The notes under the pieces were generated by a model that did no database searches, was not told where the DNA came from, and saw nothing but the letters and a program-made list of their open reading frames with translations. Source: Chryseobacterium sp. PMSZPI (GTDB taxonomy: Bacteria; Bacteroidota; Bacteroidia; Flavobacteriales; Weeksellaceae). Taken from it: a DNA stretch of 64,000 nt. Below are positions 25,384-35,756 of this stretch, in pieces; within the stretch, counting starts at the first letter, position 1, and each line of letters begins with the position of its first letter. The position numbers and the translations under genes were made by a program. The stretch is from the NCBI RefSeq assembly GCF_002835665.1, contig NZ_PIZV01000070.1, positions 62,001 to 126,000 of the forward strand, given 5' to 3'.

Positions 25384-28300
25384 TCAATTCCTATTATTCC
25401 TTCCAAAATTATATCCTAGCCCCAGCCTCAATCCTATAGACCCAATCACTTCAGCAGGATGTGTTTTGATATTCGACGTAACAGGATTGGTTCTCATAAT
25501 ATGGGCCGTAGCTGCGACAAAAACAGAAATCTTTCTGTAAGTAGCGTCTAGTCTGTATATAGCTGAACCACCATATCCTATAATTCCATAATTTGAAACA
25601 ATCGGCTTAAAATCAAATACTTCACTTGGATTATCAGATCTTGGCATTCCCAGCTCTAATCCTGCTGCAAAAGAGAAGTTCGTCGTTATAGATAATTTAC
25701 CAGAACTTATGACATTGACATTATTTAGCCCAATACTTGCCTGAAAGGCTGTAGGCGCTTCAAATCCGAATCCATCTTCATTTCTGAATTTTTCTTTAAA
25801 CCAGGTCGCCCCTATTTGTAAATCCGATCTTTCTCCACCTATTCTAATCTGCATTTGGATAAATGAATTAGGTTCATCAATTTTAGGGAATCCTCCATTA
25901 TTTGAAGTATCACTATTATAATAGGTTTTTCCACCTAAGATCCCAAGAACAGTGGTAGATCTACTTTCTCCCCAAGGTCCGCCTGAGTCTCCAATTCTGA
26001 TACTGAATCCTGGGGTTTTAGGCTTATTAAAGTCACATCCGCAATCATTTCTAGGTATTCTGAAGCCTCCTTTCCCCGGATCTTCTCCCTCCATTCCTGT
26101 AGGGTCTATAAAATTTACCGGGTTGTTGAATGTATATGCATATGGACTCCAACCAGGATATTTTTCAGTCATCGGGTCTACTCCATACCAAATACTCAGC
26201 CTAGGGTTATAATATCTTGCTCCATAATAGTATAGTCCGGTTTCTTCGTCTAATTCTTTGGCATTGAATTTATATGGATTATCATACACTCCGGTCATCT
26301 GCTCTGCCATTGTTTCACCGAATGGTAAATTTAAGAAAAACTGAGTTGCTTTCATATTTTCATTGGTAACAAATGTAGCAGTTCCTAAGTGATCTCCATG
26401 CAAGTAATACACTCCTTTTTCCTGTTGTGGACCTTTAGCCAATTCTGTTCTCATTTCGCTAAAGTCGATACCTGCTTTTTTCAGATATAATTTTAAATCT
26501 GCCCCTTTATCCTGCTCTTTGGACGGGTTTCCTACATCAGAAGTACTCATCTGCTGTCTCATCACAGAAAAATCATAATCCATAATTCGGCTAGCCACCC
26601 TCTCAGCACCCAAATAATAATGTTTCGTCAACATATTATTTGAATTTTGTACATGATAGCTGTTAGGATATACCTTATATTCACTTACATAAATGGTTCC
26701 TGCATCCATTACCTGTCCGTTCTGGTATAACTGCGCACCTTGTTCGAGATTAGATTTGATCACTCTTTCTCCTTTATCATCATATACATAATATTGGAAA
26801 ATGCCTTGACTTTCTCTATTTACAGCTTTCAAACGATCCTGTTCATCCCAGAACATATGATCTATCTCTCCATCTTTATCATGATAGGTCACATTACCAT
26901 TATCATCATATCCAAATTTTTCATATCCTCCATTACTTAGATTTTGGATATTTCTTACTTTATGAGTGTCAGGAACATAATCATAAACATTATCATATGT
27001 ATTAAGATCGTTTGCAGCTCCATTTTGGCCATGCTGTTGTACTTTTTCTACAATTCCTCCCGCTTTATTATACTTCATTGTCATCTCAAAATTAGAAGAA
27101 GTAACAGCAAAAGGAGCGTGAGGATCTCCGTCAAAGTTTCCTCCGGCAGTGGAAATTCTGTTCAAATTGTCATAAGAATAATTAAACATATATTTACCTC
27201 CCATCTGATTGTACGGGCCAGCAGAATTTTCAAGCTGTGTAATATTACCAACATAATCGTATGAATAGGCATTTCTCAACAGCTCTGTACCACCAATATC
27301 AGTAAGACGATGTCCCTCTAGTTTTCTATCAGCCGGTGTATAAGTAAATTCTGATTTCGTATTGTTTCCAAACTCAATAGAGGCTCTTTGTTCATACTCG
27401 TCATATTTAATTCTTTTAACATATTCGTAGCCTTCTCTATTATATATTCGTTTAATATTTCCTCCAAAATCATAGTCATACCACACCTGTTCTCCATCAG
27501 CATAGGTAAGATTTACCATTCTGTTCCAGCTATCATATTCAAATTGGGTTTTAAATTGCATCGTCGGAATACCATATCCTGAAACCGTTTTAGTTTCTGC
27601 AATAACTTCACCCATATTTCCGTATTCATATTCTTTTTTTCCGGAATTATCGGATTGATAAATAAGTTTACCTGTATTATTTCCAGAACCGGGATCACCA
27701 TATTTATAAGTTACATTAGATGGATTCTCATTTCCTGATTGTAAATCCGGGAATCTGATTTCGGAAATCCTGTTGTAATTGTAAGTATATGAAATATAAT
27801 GCTGGGTAGGACTATTGTTATCCATATTAGAAGTAGACATCTTGATAAGATTTCCAACATTATCATACTGGTAATAATTTCTTCCTCGGTCGGGATGATC
27901 CACTTGCTTTCTTCTACCGGCAAGATCATAAGAATACAATGTTTTAATTCCTTCAGGATCTGTAGAATTGATAAGCTCTCCAATGGTATTATAATACATT
28001 AGTGTGGTCTGTACCTGTCCATTCAGGTAATTATTTACCTGCATTGTTTTTCCTTCTGCTGTTTTAAATGTTTCTACTTTAAGCGGAGTACTTAAATTTT
28101 GGAAAACTTCCAACGTACTCTTTAACATATTGTTTTCTATAGAATAGGTCGTAGTAGCCGTATGGAATAGACCGTCTACCGTAACTGCTACTCTATCTTT
28201 CACATCGCGTTGTACGGAAGAATAATAATTCGAAATAGCACTCATATTTAATATTTTATTTGAGTGATTTGGATCATTAGGCGCGTACTTATCTTCAGAC

Positions 28301-31300
28301 ATCGGATGGTATTTAGAGATTTCTCTTCCAAGAATATCATAAATAGATCTTCCCGATACAGACATTTTCTCTGCTCCATTCATTTCTATATCCTTTTTAG
28401 TTTGTACTACTTTCCCCCAACCATCAGCAAAAGTAATTGTTTCTATAGGATTAGACGGATCCTGAGGATTATAGTTCTGAGTTGTAGCTATATAATGATT
28501 ACTAATGTATCCTATATTAAGGTTAGGTGTAGGGAATACGTTGTAAGAATACTTAACAGTATATGGGGCTCCAACTTCTCTTTCTTTTGGAGCTAATATT
28601 TGGGTAATACGCCCTTTATAATCATATTGATACTCGGTAGAATTACCGGAAACATCAGTACTTTGCAGTATCACATCAAATTTCGGATCATATTCTGCAG
28701 ATGATAAATACCCTAAAACATCCTCTGTACTAGTGACATATTTATGGGTATCACTATCATATTCATACTTTAAACTATAATTTTGGCCATTCGCATCTGT
28801 AGGGTATATTACGCCTGTCAGGTTTCCAAAAGAATCATAAGCAAATTTAGTAGTTGCATATTCAGAATTATCAAGCTTTGTAGTTATTTCAGTGATTTGT
28901 CCTGTATTAGGGTCAGCATCCGCAAGCCTCTCACGAATCGGATCTGTGGTAGAGAGCGCCGGATATACTCTAATAGCACTTGGAACATTAAGAATGTTAT
29001 TAGGATTGGCAAAGTCATGGTACTCAATCATTGAATTATATGTAGTAGAAGGGCTGAAATGCATATATCTGATAGGAAGTCCTTTGTCATTATATACTAA
29101 ACTTTCTGCCACCTGTATACTTCCACCATTTTCAATGTTTTTACTTCTGGTAATCTCGAGTAGTGCTATTGCCATTTTTCTACCTTCTTTCCCTCCTGTA
29201 TCATAGGTTTCAGAAAGAGGATGGTCCAAATCAATTACGGTATTGTTATTTTTAAATTTATAAAGAGTATAATTATATTCTGTTGATGAATTGAGCGTAC
29301 TTGTTCCTGTATAAGTTTCAGCTTTTTTCAATTTACCATTTAAGAAATAATTTTTATTATGATAGTAATCTACGTGTGATCTGTATACATTATTACTATA
29401 CCACATATCATTAGTTGTTACTTTCCCAAATCCAAAAAACTCACGTTCACGACGATCATATTTTCCATCTTCATATTTAAATGTTTTAACGATATCCTTA
29501 TTATTTGTAGAAGACAAATAAGTTGGAGAAAAAATATCAGGATTTATAATTCTGTATTCTTTCATTACTAATCTTCCATGGGCATCGTTGTAAGTTGGTT
29601 TTGTAAATTCATAATCCAGACTAAATACGCTCAATGGAGCTTTATCCTGGAAATTGATCACTTTTTTAAGCTTATTGGTTCTTCCAACGGTTGAATAGTT
29701 TACGACAAATCCATCAGTTTTAGAAACGACCAAATCCGGGTAGCCATCTCCGTTCATATCTTTAAAAGTCTTATCTACTTCAGCAATTGAAAGTCCCATG
29801 CTTCCAGATACCTGACCTCCTATTTTTAGATAGATCAATGGAATTGGTGGAAATGGCCACCATACAATCGGGAATGTATAATAATATCCTGCTCCTACAG
29901 AAATCCCTCCTCTGTATGTTTTAGATTCGTTATTATAATCTACTCCGCCTCCATTTCTGAAAAGTTCAACAGCATCAGCGAATCTATTTCCTAAATTATA
30001 TTTCACATATGTACTGGAACTTCCAATAATTAAAATATCCGATAATCCGTCACCATTGATATCTTCAAAAGTCGTTTTGGATGAACCTAGCGCTGCCGAT
30101 GCATTAGCACTTACACTTACCACAAGGCCACTCATCCCTCCGAAGTCAAAACCTCCGCCTAAACCAACTGATCCGACAGGACCGGATGCATACGTCTCTG
30201 CGTTTTTATAGCCATAACCATCATCAAGACGATATCCCAAGTTAAGGAAGTATTTCATATTGTTTGAACCTCCTCCGGTTACCCTATCTGCCAGTCCGTC
30301 TCCGTTAATATCCATCCAGTAAGATTCTCCTGAATCTTTAGAATCATAGTTTACAGATGCTTGTCCTGACCATGATGCAGAAGTTTCGATACCACTATTC
30401 ATTCCTACGTTAGGTGTATAAGAATACATGTTGGTATTACTTCTTACTTCTCCATTTCTGGATGAAGCTCCTGTCTGAATAAAGGTTGCAGCTGAGTACT
30501 GAGGTGATAATGATTTGGAATAACTATCTGTATTTGCTAAGTAAGCATTTACAAAAGGATTTCGTAAACCACCATGTCCTCCGGTAGAATTGGTTAACTG
30601 TATAGCATCTTTGTATACCGCATCAGGATATCCATCTCCATTCATATCCAAAAAGTCCTGTAATGCAATATTACCATCTCCTACTAACACAGAGCTCGCA
30701 TTCTGAATTCCAAAATTGAATAAACTTCCACTTAGTGTATTTGTTCTCGATTTACTGTAATATTTTTTATTGATAGAAAACATTTTAGTATCCACATTTC
30801 CCTGAAGAAGTAATGTATCCGGTAAATCAGGATTCGCGGTCTGCGGATTAAAGAAGCCACTAGCTGCTTCATTGTCTTTGAACGAATCTGCCATTGCATA
30901 TTGCTCAGGGCCTACACCAATCCACTTTTCAGTATAGGTAATTACTTGATTCTCTCTATCTCCTGTTACTTGTTTATAAACAGTAGGATTCATTACGGTT
31001 ACCGGTTTAGGCCCGAAGTTAGCCGGATTTTGATAAAATCCTGTATTACTGATTTGTTGAGCAATACATTGTGCTGTTTCATCCTGTGTTGCAAGATTAT
31101 TACACATCGGGAAATTAAGATTTACCGGTACGCTTACTTCCTGCATGGATGAAAGATTGATCAAACGTCCATAATTATCTGAAGGGGTAGCCGGATTCAG
31201 CATAAAACCATCAGCATTTCCACTAGGAACTACATCAGCATATTCATTATAAAGGAACTGGCTCCAGTTATGATAAAACTGCCCTATATTTTCCGATGCA

Positions 31301-34300
31301 GATGAGTTGATAGAGGTATGCTTGACAGAAGTCCACAATGTATTTCCTCCATAATAAATATCAAAAGGTTTATTCTGGAATAAATTACTATACGCTTTAT
31401 AAAAGTCATAGTCTGCCTTTGTATTACAATATACCTGGACATTGATTTCATCTACAAATATGCTAACACTAGATAAATCTCCTGTATGAAAAGGTACAGA
31501 AGAAATACCATTAACCGTCTGATTAGTCAGCATGTCTACCTCAAGCACATTCCCCGAGTTATTAATCGGAGCAATCATTCTTCTTTTTGCTAATACAGTT
31601 CCGTTCTTTTTAATAATATAAGAAAAGCTACCTGTAGGAAGCCCTGAGTTGGCAGGAACGTTTTTATTAATGCTAATTTTATAAGTATAGGTACCAGTTG
31701 GAGCTCCTGTCAGCTGTCTGATATTAATCACCGGGCTAAACTCGGTAATAACATTAGATGGATACCCCGCCACAGCAGTATAATTTTGATGATTCCCTGA
31801 AGTTGGATAGTAATCTACATTAATCCTGTTCCAATTGTTATCCTTAAAGGAAGTATGGGAATCTGATTCTACTACAAAATTAATAGTTCCAGGAACCTCA
31901 TTTTGAGCAAAAGGCACTGTTGTCACATTCGCTATACCTGAATTTAACGGAACCGTATCAAACGGAACATCACTTTTAGGATACGTTTTTGAATAGATAA
32001 CATTTGGAGTAGTAGAATTCGCAGTAGTCTTAACTATTTTAAAGGTAATATCATCCTGTGTATTTGGAAAAGTAATTTTTGGAACTACAATATCTACGTT
32101 ACCCGGAGTATCAATTGAAATTGGTTTTGTATGATTATTCAAAAAGAAATCATTAGGATATGACATAAAGCTAGGCATATAACCATCCTGATAAAGCTTC
32201 CTCATAGTACCTCTTGGAATATTCGAATAGGAAATAACAGGATTTGATAACACTTTAAAACTATAGTTATCATTTTTATGCAATCTTATAAATACTTTAT
32301 CTCCTGACTGCACATATAATTGATTTGGGCTATTAACAGCTAAATGATCTATATTAGACGGAGGAAGAGATTGTATTTGAGAATAATAGGTATTATAATT
32401 AGTAATTAATATATTCTCTAAAGGCATTCCTCTTGTAAATTCTTTTAAAAAGATCCTTGCTGTTTTATCAGGACTTGTTGGATTCTTAATCTCTACTGAG
32501 TATTGTGCTTTTGCATTAGGAACATCTTCTACCTGTACATTATCTTGGACAAAAATATATCCATCCATCGGAGCTACCCAGACCTTAACCACATCATTTT
32601 TAGAAATCTCCTGCCAGGTTCCTTCTAATGGTGAATTATGTTGTGTCATAGTATCCGCCACAATCACCATATTTTCAGTGTTATCGCTATACTGTGTCAT
32701 TTCAACATTACCGTTCGTCGGGTTGACTCTACCAAATAATACCTGACCATCCTGAGCCACATCCATAATTCCATCGGAGTTAGCATCCAGGATAAAAGAT
32801 GAGGTTTCACTTTTACTGGTCGCCCACATCTGTGAAAAATTAAAACCAATGCCAAATACATTTATACCGGCATCATATCCTATGTTCTGGGTTTTAGTTT
32901 TGGTAAGTGAGAAGTTACTATTCAGGTACTGAATTTTTCTTTCCGGACCGAAACTGATATTTCCACTGGCAAAATTTCCGGACCGAAGATACAACCCACT
33001 GCTTGGTCTCCTATAAATCAAATCAGGAATTCCATCGCCATCAAAATCCATCAATTCCTGTGCTTTTTTAGCCTCAGCCTCAGAGTGACCTAAATTAAAA
33101 GAAGCCATCACATGCCCATACGATCTGGTAGGTCCTGGAAGAAGGAAATCCAGTCCTACACCAGGGACTCTTCCGTTGATGCCCCATTCAAAGGTATTAT
33201 TGGCTGCAATTTTAGAAGGCTTCAGGAAACTTGGCAATATAGGAAAGGCATCACCACCCCCTGCTCCATTGATGTCTACTGAATTTCCAAAATTAACAGG
33301 TCCGCTATTGGGATTACTTTTGATATCGTCATAATATTCAAAATCAAACTCCTCTGTTAATAAGTTGCTATATGAATTGTCATGAGAATCATCTGTGTGT
33401 CTTACACTGCTTAATAATGTCTTGAAAAACTGTCCTTGTTTATAGGCAAAACTATAAGTTCTTATCAGTTGGCCATCATATTTAACATAGATTTTAGAAA
33501 GTGTATAAGGTTCAACCTCTTTCACGCCTCTTTTAGCTGTGATGCTAATATCCTGTCTGCTGATTCTGTTTTCTTTTTCAAATTCAATCGTATAATATTT
33601 AAGGTCTTGTCTTGCTGCTTCTGCTTTTGTATACGAAATTTTACTAATATGAAAATATCGCCCACCATTCAGGTTTTCATTTTCAGCAGTAAGCCCTTGT
33701 ATTGTTAAGTTATCATATTCATATTCAATATAATTCTTAAAAACATCTCGTTCTCTCCATACTCCCCAGTGAACAATATTATTGTCTTTATCTCTTATTA
33801 CAGTATTCTCTATAACACCGGATTCATTACCTCCATAGTACATTTTTGCTCCATCAATACCGGTAACAACCCATCTATAGTCCTTAGTAGTGGTACCATA
33901 TCGTTCAATTTTTGAAAAATTATGATTTTTTCTAAGGAAGAATGTTTTTTTATTATTAACTAATAGTGTATCTCTTTTTTGCTTTCTGGTAGTAAATATA
34001 TCACTGGTCTCACTAATATTATTATGTCTGTGAGGCAGATAATTCCCATCATACACCAACATTTCTCCATTCAATGAATACAATTCTGTTTCTGTTTGTG
34101 GATCAAAACTTGGGGCACCCCAACGAACATCAAGACTTATGGATGCTACTCCACTGATATCCCATCCTTCTCCCATCCAACCGTTAGCTTTATTACTATC
34201 ATAAGAAACGTTGATATTAGGCTGCAATCCTTTTCTTCCCGACGGTATAACGATAGGATATGAAACATTTGCTGATCCTTTTTGATTGGCAGACGGAGGA

Positions 34301-35742
34301 GAAATAAAGTTTCTTGCCGCAGAAGGATTACCAACTTTCAACCCGCTTATTCCGGTAGGATTAGAAGCATTTAATTGTGGGGATTCCGGTACCGAAATAA
34401 CTCCATTGATGTAATCCGTATCTCCATCAGTCTCTACAGTTACCATTTTAGTTTCTGTATTAACTATTGACGTGGGATCTGCTACCCATTTTCTTGTAGC
34501 ATAATTGAAGTAAAAAGCTTTAATTTCTTTAGCAGATCTTACTCCTAACTTCTTCTCATCATAAGGAAATGAGAATTTCACCTTTTTAGTTAAATTTCCT
34601 GATTTAGTATCTAAACGATATGCATTGGAATTTACCGTAAGATTTTTAATATCTCCGGAAATAGCAGGATAATCTTTTCTCCTTAATTTTACAATCTCAA
34701 GCTGCCCCATTTCTACCACTGAATTCTTCTCGATATGTAAAGTGGCCTCCTCATATTTTTCGTTGTACTCCGAATCTTTTGATACATTTATTGTGAAAGG
34801 CGTAAATTTAGTTTCATTTAAAATTTTAAACGATGGAACATTTTGAGAAATCGGATATTGCATTGTTCCTCCAGAAGAAGAAACCGATACAAATCCTCTC
34901 TTCTTATCTTCTTCCGACAACTTAATAACCGTTTCAAACTCTCCTTTTGTCGCTACTACCGACTGGCCGTTGATATTCACTGCCTGGGATCCCAAGCGAC
35001 TATCTGCTCCTTTTACATAAAGCTGATCTTCTGAAAGAAGCGTCGAAATACCGGTTTGAGGATTAAAGTTCTTTTCAAATACAATTTTTACATTTTTAAC
35101 CCTGTATTTGATCCCGTTTAATGAGGAAGTAAAAAGAATTGTGTTTTTCCCCTGTTGTAACGAAGCTAAACTGATCTCTTCTTTTTGTGAGCTCCATGTA
35201 TTCCCGGGAATGATAATATCTCCTCCAAATGCAGCATTTTTATTGATAGATCTAGAGACGGATTTATAGGATTCGAGTCCAAAAAGATCATATTCCAAAT
35301 ACGCTGACATATTTTGATTTTTAATCTCCGGAAGCTGTATAGTAAAAAAATTATCTGCAACATCATCCGATTCGTCTTCAGAAAATTCACCAATAACCCC
35401 ATTTTTCTCTGTTGATTCAAAAACATTGATCGGATTTTTAGCAGAAACAGATGTTATTGTATTGAACTCTTTACCTGGGATATTACTGTTACTTTCAATA
35501 GGATCAATACTTCCCGAAAGTTTCTCCAGCATTGGTGTTGGATGATCCGATCGAACAGATAAAAAGGATTCTTTATTATTGTCATCTTGATGATAAATAT
35601 ACTTTTTCATCAACTCGAGTTTGAAAGCTCTTACCTTCTGTCTATCCTCTTTCGTAAAACTGGCAAAAGTAAATACGGAAGCAAAGAATAACAGGGTAAG
35701 AAGATACTTTCTTCTCAACCTAGTTTTTAATTTGATTCTCAT
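25384..35742 (-). CDS. Giant SpvB/FG-GAP/RHS-repeat protein
   Basis: A 3452-residue exported protein. Residues 1-30 are a signal peptide. About 135-450 is beta-rich; 480-760 is an SpvB/TcB-type N-terminal domain (FISPPSANQKGSANVSYPI, then IPSGRKGLQPNINVSYDS). Six acidic FG-GAP-type loops of the DxNGDGxxD kind occur near 897, 987, 1700, 1810, 1897 and 1997. From ~2280 to 3215 follow YD/RHS repeats ending in a classical RHS core (KELDEETGLYYYGARYYNPR then DPTGMEGE at ~3210). The last ~235 residues are variable-type, beta-rich and end LRLGLGYNFG. Such shells encase toxic or adhesive C-termini. The gene starts 14 nt after the T9SS-cargo gene. No nuclease or other toxin motif was recognised in the tip. 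Confidence 0.9.
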   Translation of the reverse strand: MRIKLKTRLRRKYLLTLLFFASVFTFASFTKEDRQKVRAFKLELMKKYIYHQDDNNKESFLSVRSDHPTPMLEKLSGSIDPIESNSNIPGKEFNTITSVSAKNPINVFESTEKNGVIGEFSEDESDDVADNFFTIQLPEIKNQNMSAYLEYDLFGLESYKSVSRSINKNAAFGGDIIIPGNTWSSQKEEISLASLQQGKNTILFTSSLNGIKYRVKNVKIVFEKNFNPQTGISTLLSEDQLYVKGADSRLGSQAVNINGQSVVATKGEFETVIKLSEEDKKRGFVSVSSSGGTMQYPISQNVPSFKILNETKFTPFTINVSKDSEYNEKYEEATLHIEKNSVVEMGQLEIVKLRRKDYPAISGDIKNLTVNSNAYRLDTKSGNLTKKVKFSFPYDEKKLGVRSAKEIKAFYFNYATRKWVADPTSIVNTETKMVTVETDGDTDYINGVISVPESPQLNASNPTGISGLKVGNPSAARNFISPPSANQKGSANVSYPIVIPSGRKGLQPNINVSYDSNKANGWMGEGWDISGVASISLDVRWGAPSFDPQTETELYSLNGEMLVYDGNYLPHRHNNISETSDIFTTRKQKRDTLLVNNKKTFFLRKNHNFSKIERYGTTTKDYRWVVTGIDGAKMYYGGNESGVIENTVIRDKDNNIVHWGVWRERDVFKNYIEYEYDNLTIQGLTAENENLNGGRYFHISKISYTKAEAARQDLKYYTIEFEKENRISRQDISITAKRGVKEVEPYTLSKIYVKYDGQLIRTYSFAYKQGQFFKTLLSSVRHTDDSHDNSYSNLLTEEFDFEYYDDIKSNPNSGPVNFGNSVDINGAGGGDAFPILPSFLKPSKIAANNTFEWGINGRVPGVGLDFLLPGPTRSYGHVMASFNLGHSEAEAKKAQELMDFDGDGIPDLIYRRPSSGLYLRSGNFASGNISFGPERKIQYLNSNFSLTKTKTQNIGYDAGINVFGIGFNFSQMWATSKSETSSFILDANSDGIMDVAQDGQVLFGRVNPTNGNVEMTQYSDNTENMVIVADTMTQHNSPLEGTWQEISKNDVVKVWVAPMDGYIFVQDNVQVEDVPNAKAQYSVEIKNPTSPDKTARIFLKEFTRGMPLENILITNYNTYYSQIQSLPPSNIDHLAVNSPNQLYVQSGDKVFIRLHKNDNYSFKVLSNPVISYSNIPRGTMRKLYQDGYMPSFMSYPNDFFLNNHTKPISIDTPGNVDIVVPKITFPNTQDDITFKIVKTTANSTTPNVIYSKTYPKSDVPFDTVPLNSGIANVTTVPFAQNEVPGTINFVVESDSHTSFKDNNWNRINVDYYPTSGNHQNYTAVAGYPSNVITEFSPVINIRQLTGAPTGTYTYKISINKNVPANSGLPTGSFSYIIKKNGTVLAKRRMIAPINNSGNVLEVDMLTNQTVNGISSVPFHTGDLSSVSIFVDEINVQVYCNTKADYDFYKAYSNLFQNKPFDIYYGGNTLWTSVKHTSINSSASENIGQFYHNWSQFLYNEYADVVPSGNADGFMLNPATPSDNYGRLINLSSMQEVSVPVNLNFPMCNNLATQDETAQCIAQQISNTGFYQNPANFGPKPVTVMNPTVYKQVTGDRENQVITYTEKWIGVGPEQYAMADSFKDNEAASGFFNPQTANPDLPDTLLLQGNVDTKMFSINKKYYSKSRTNTLSGSLFNFGIQNASSVLVGDGNIALQDFLDMNGDGYPDAVYKDAIQLTNSTGGHGGLRNPFVNAYLANTDSYSKSLSPQYSAATFIQTGASSRNGEVRSNTNMYSYTPNVGMNSGIETSASWSGQASVNYDSKDSGESYWMDINGDGLADRVTGGGSNNMKYFLNLGYRLDDGYGYKNAETYASGPVGSVGLGGGFDFGGMSGLVVSVSANASAALGSSKTTFEDINGDGLSDILIIGSSSTYVKYNLGNRFADAVELFRNGGGVDYNNESKTYRGGISVGAGYYYTFPIVWWPFPPIPLIYLKIGGQVSGSMGLSIAEVDKTFKDMNGDGYPDLVVSKTDGFVVNYSTVGRTNKLKKVINFQDKAPLSVFSLDYEFTKPTYNDAHGRLVMKEYRIINPDIFSPTYLSSTNNKDIVKTFKYEDGKYDRREREFFGFGKVTTNDMWYSNNVYRSHVDYYHNKNYFLNGKLKKAETYTGTSTLNSSTEYNYTLYKFKNNNTVIDLDHPLSETYDTGGKEGRKMAIALLEITRSKNIENGGSIQVAESLVYNDKGLPIRYMHFSPSTTYNSMIEYHDFANPNNILNVPSAIRVYPALSTTDPIRERLADADPNTGQITEITTKLDNSEYATTKFAYDSFGNLTGVIYPTDANGQNYSLKYEYDSDTHKYVTSTEDVLGYLSSAEYDPKFDVILQSTDVSGNSTEYQYDYKGRITQILAPKEREVGAPYTVKYSYNVFPTPNLNIGYISNHYIATTQNYNPQDPSNPIETITFADGWGKVVQTKKDIEMNGAEKMSVSGRSIYDILGREISKYHPMSEDKYAPNDPNHSNKILNMSAISNYYSSVQRDVKDRVAVTVDGLFHTATTTYSIENNMLKSTLEVFQNLSTPLKVETFKTAEGKTMQVNNYLNGQVQTTLMYYNTIGELINSTDPEGIKTLYSYDLAGRRKQVDHPDRGRNYYQYDNVGNLIKMSTSNMDNNSPTQHYISYTYNYNRISEIRFPDLQSGNENPSNVTYKYGDPGSGNNTGKLIYQSDNSGKKEYEYGNMGEVIAETKTVSGYGIPTMQFKTQFEYDSWNRMVNLTYADGEQVWYDYDFGGNIKRIYNREGYEYVKRIKYDEYEQRASIEFGNNTKSEFTYTPADRKLEGHRLTDIGGTELLRNAYSYDYVGNITQLENSAGPYNQMGGKYMFNYSYDNLNRISTAGGNFDGDPHAPFAVTSSNFEMTMKYNKAGGIVEKVQQHGQNGAANDLNTYDNVYDYVPDTHKVRNIQNLSNGGYEKFGYDDNGNVTYHDKDGEIDHMFWDEQDRLKAVNRESQGIFQYYVYDDKGERVIKSNLEQGAQLYQNGQVMDAGTIYVSEYKVYPNSYHVQNSNNMLTKHYYLGAERVASRIMDYDFSVMRQQMSTSDVGNPSKEQDKGADLKLYLKKAGIDFSEMRTELAKGPQQEKGVYYLHGDHLGTATFVTNENMKATQFFLNLPFGETMAEQMTGVYDNPYKFNAKELDEETGLYYYGARYYNPRLSIWYGVDPMTEKYPGWSPYAYTFNNPVNFIDPTGMEGEDPGKGGFRIPRNDCGCDFNKPKTPGFSIRIGDSGGPWGESRSTTVLGILGGKTYYNSDTSNNGGFPKIDEPNSFIQMQIRIGGERSDLQIGATWFKEKFRNEDGFGFEAPTAFQASIGLNNVNVISSGKLSITTNFSFAAGLELGMPRSDNPSEVFDFKPIVSNYGIIGYGGSAIYRLDATYRKISVFVAATAHIMRTNPVTSNIKTHPAEVIGSIGLRLGLGYNFGRNNRN

Positions 35743-35756
35743 GGAAATAGTATTAG

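Noticed and set aside
25384..26095. C-terminal tip of the RHS protein as a known nuclease, deaminase or ADP-ribosyl toxin
   Set aside because: No catalytic motif of these families was visible; the segment is beta-rich, so no toxin name is given.
26740..29206. Several plus-strand reading frames opposite the RHS gene
   Set aside because: They are antisense shadows of a long, motif-rich coding frame, lack promoters and resemble no family.
33436..33708. Plus-strand 90-residue frame inside the RHS gene
   Set aside because: Antisense to the SpvB-like part of the giant protein; composition is that of a shadow frame.
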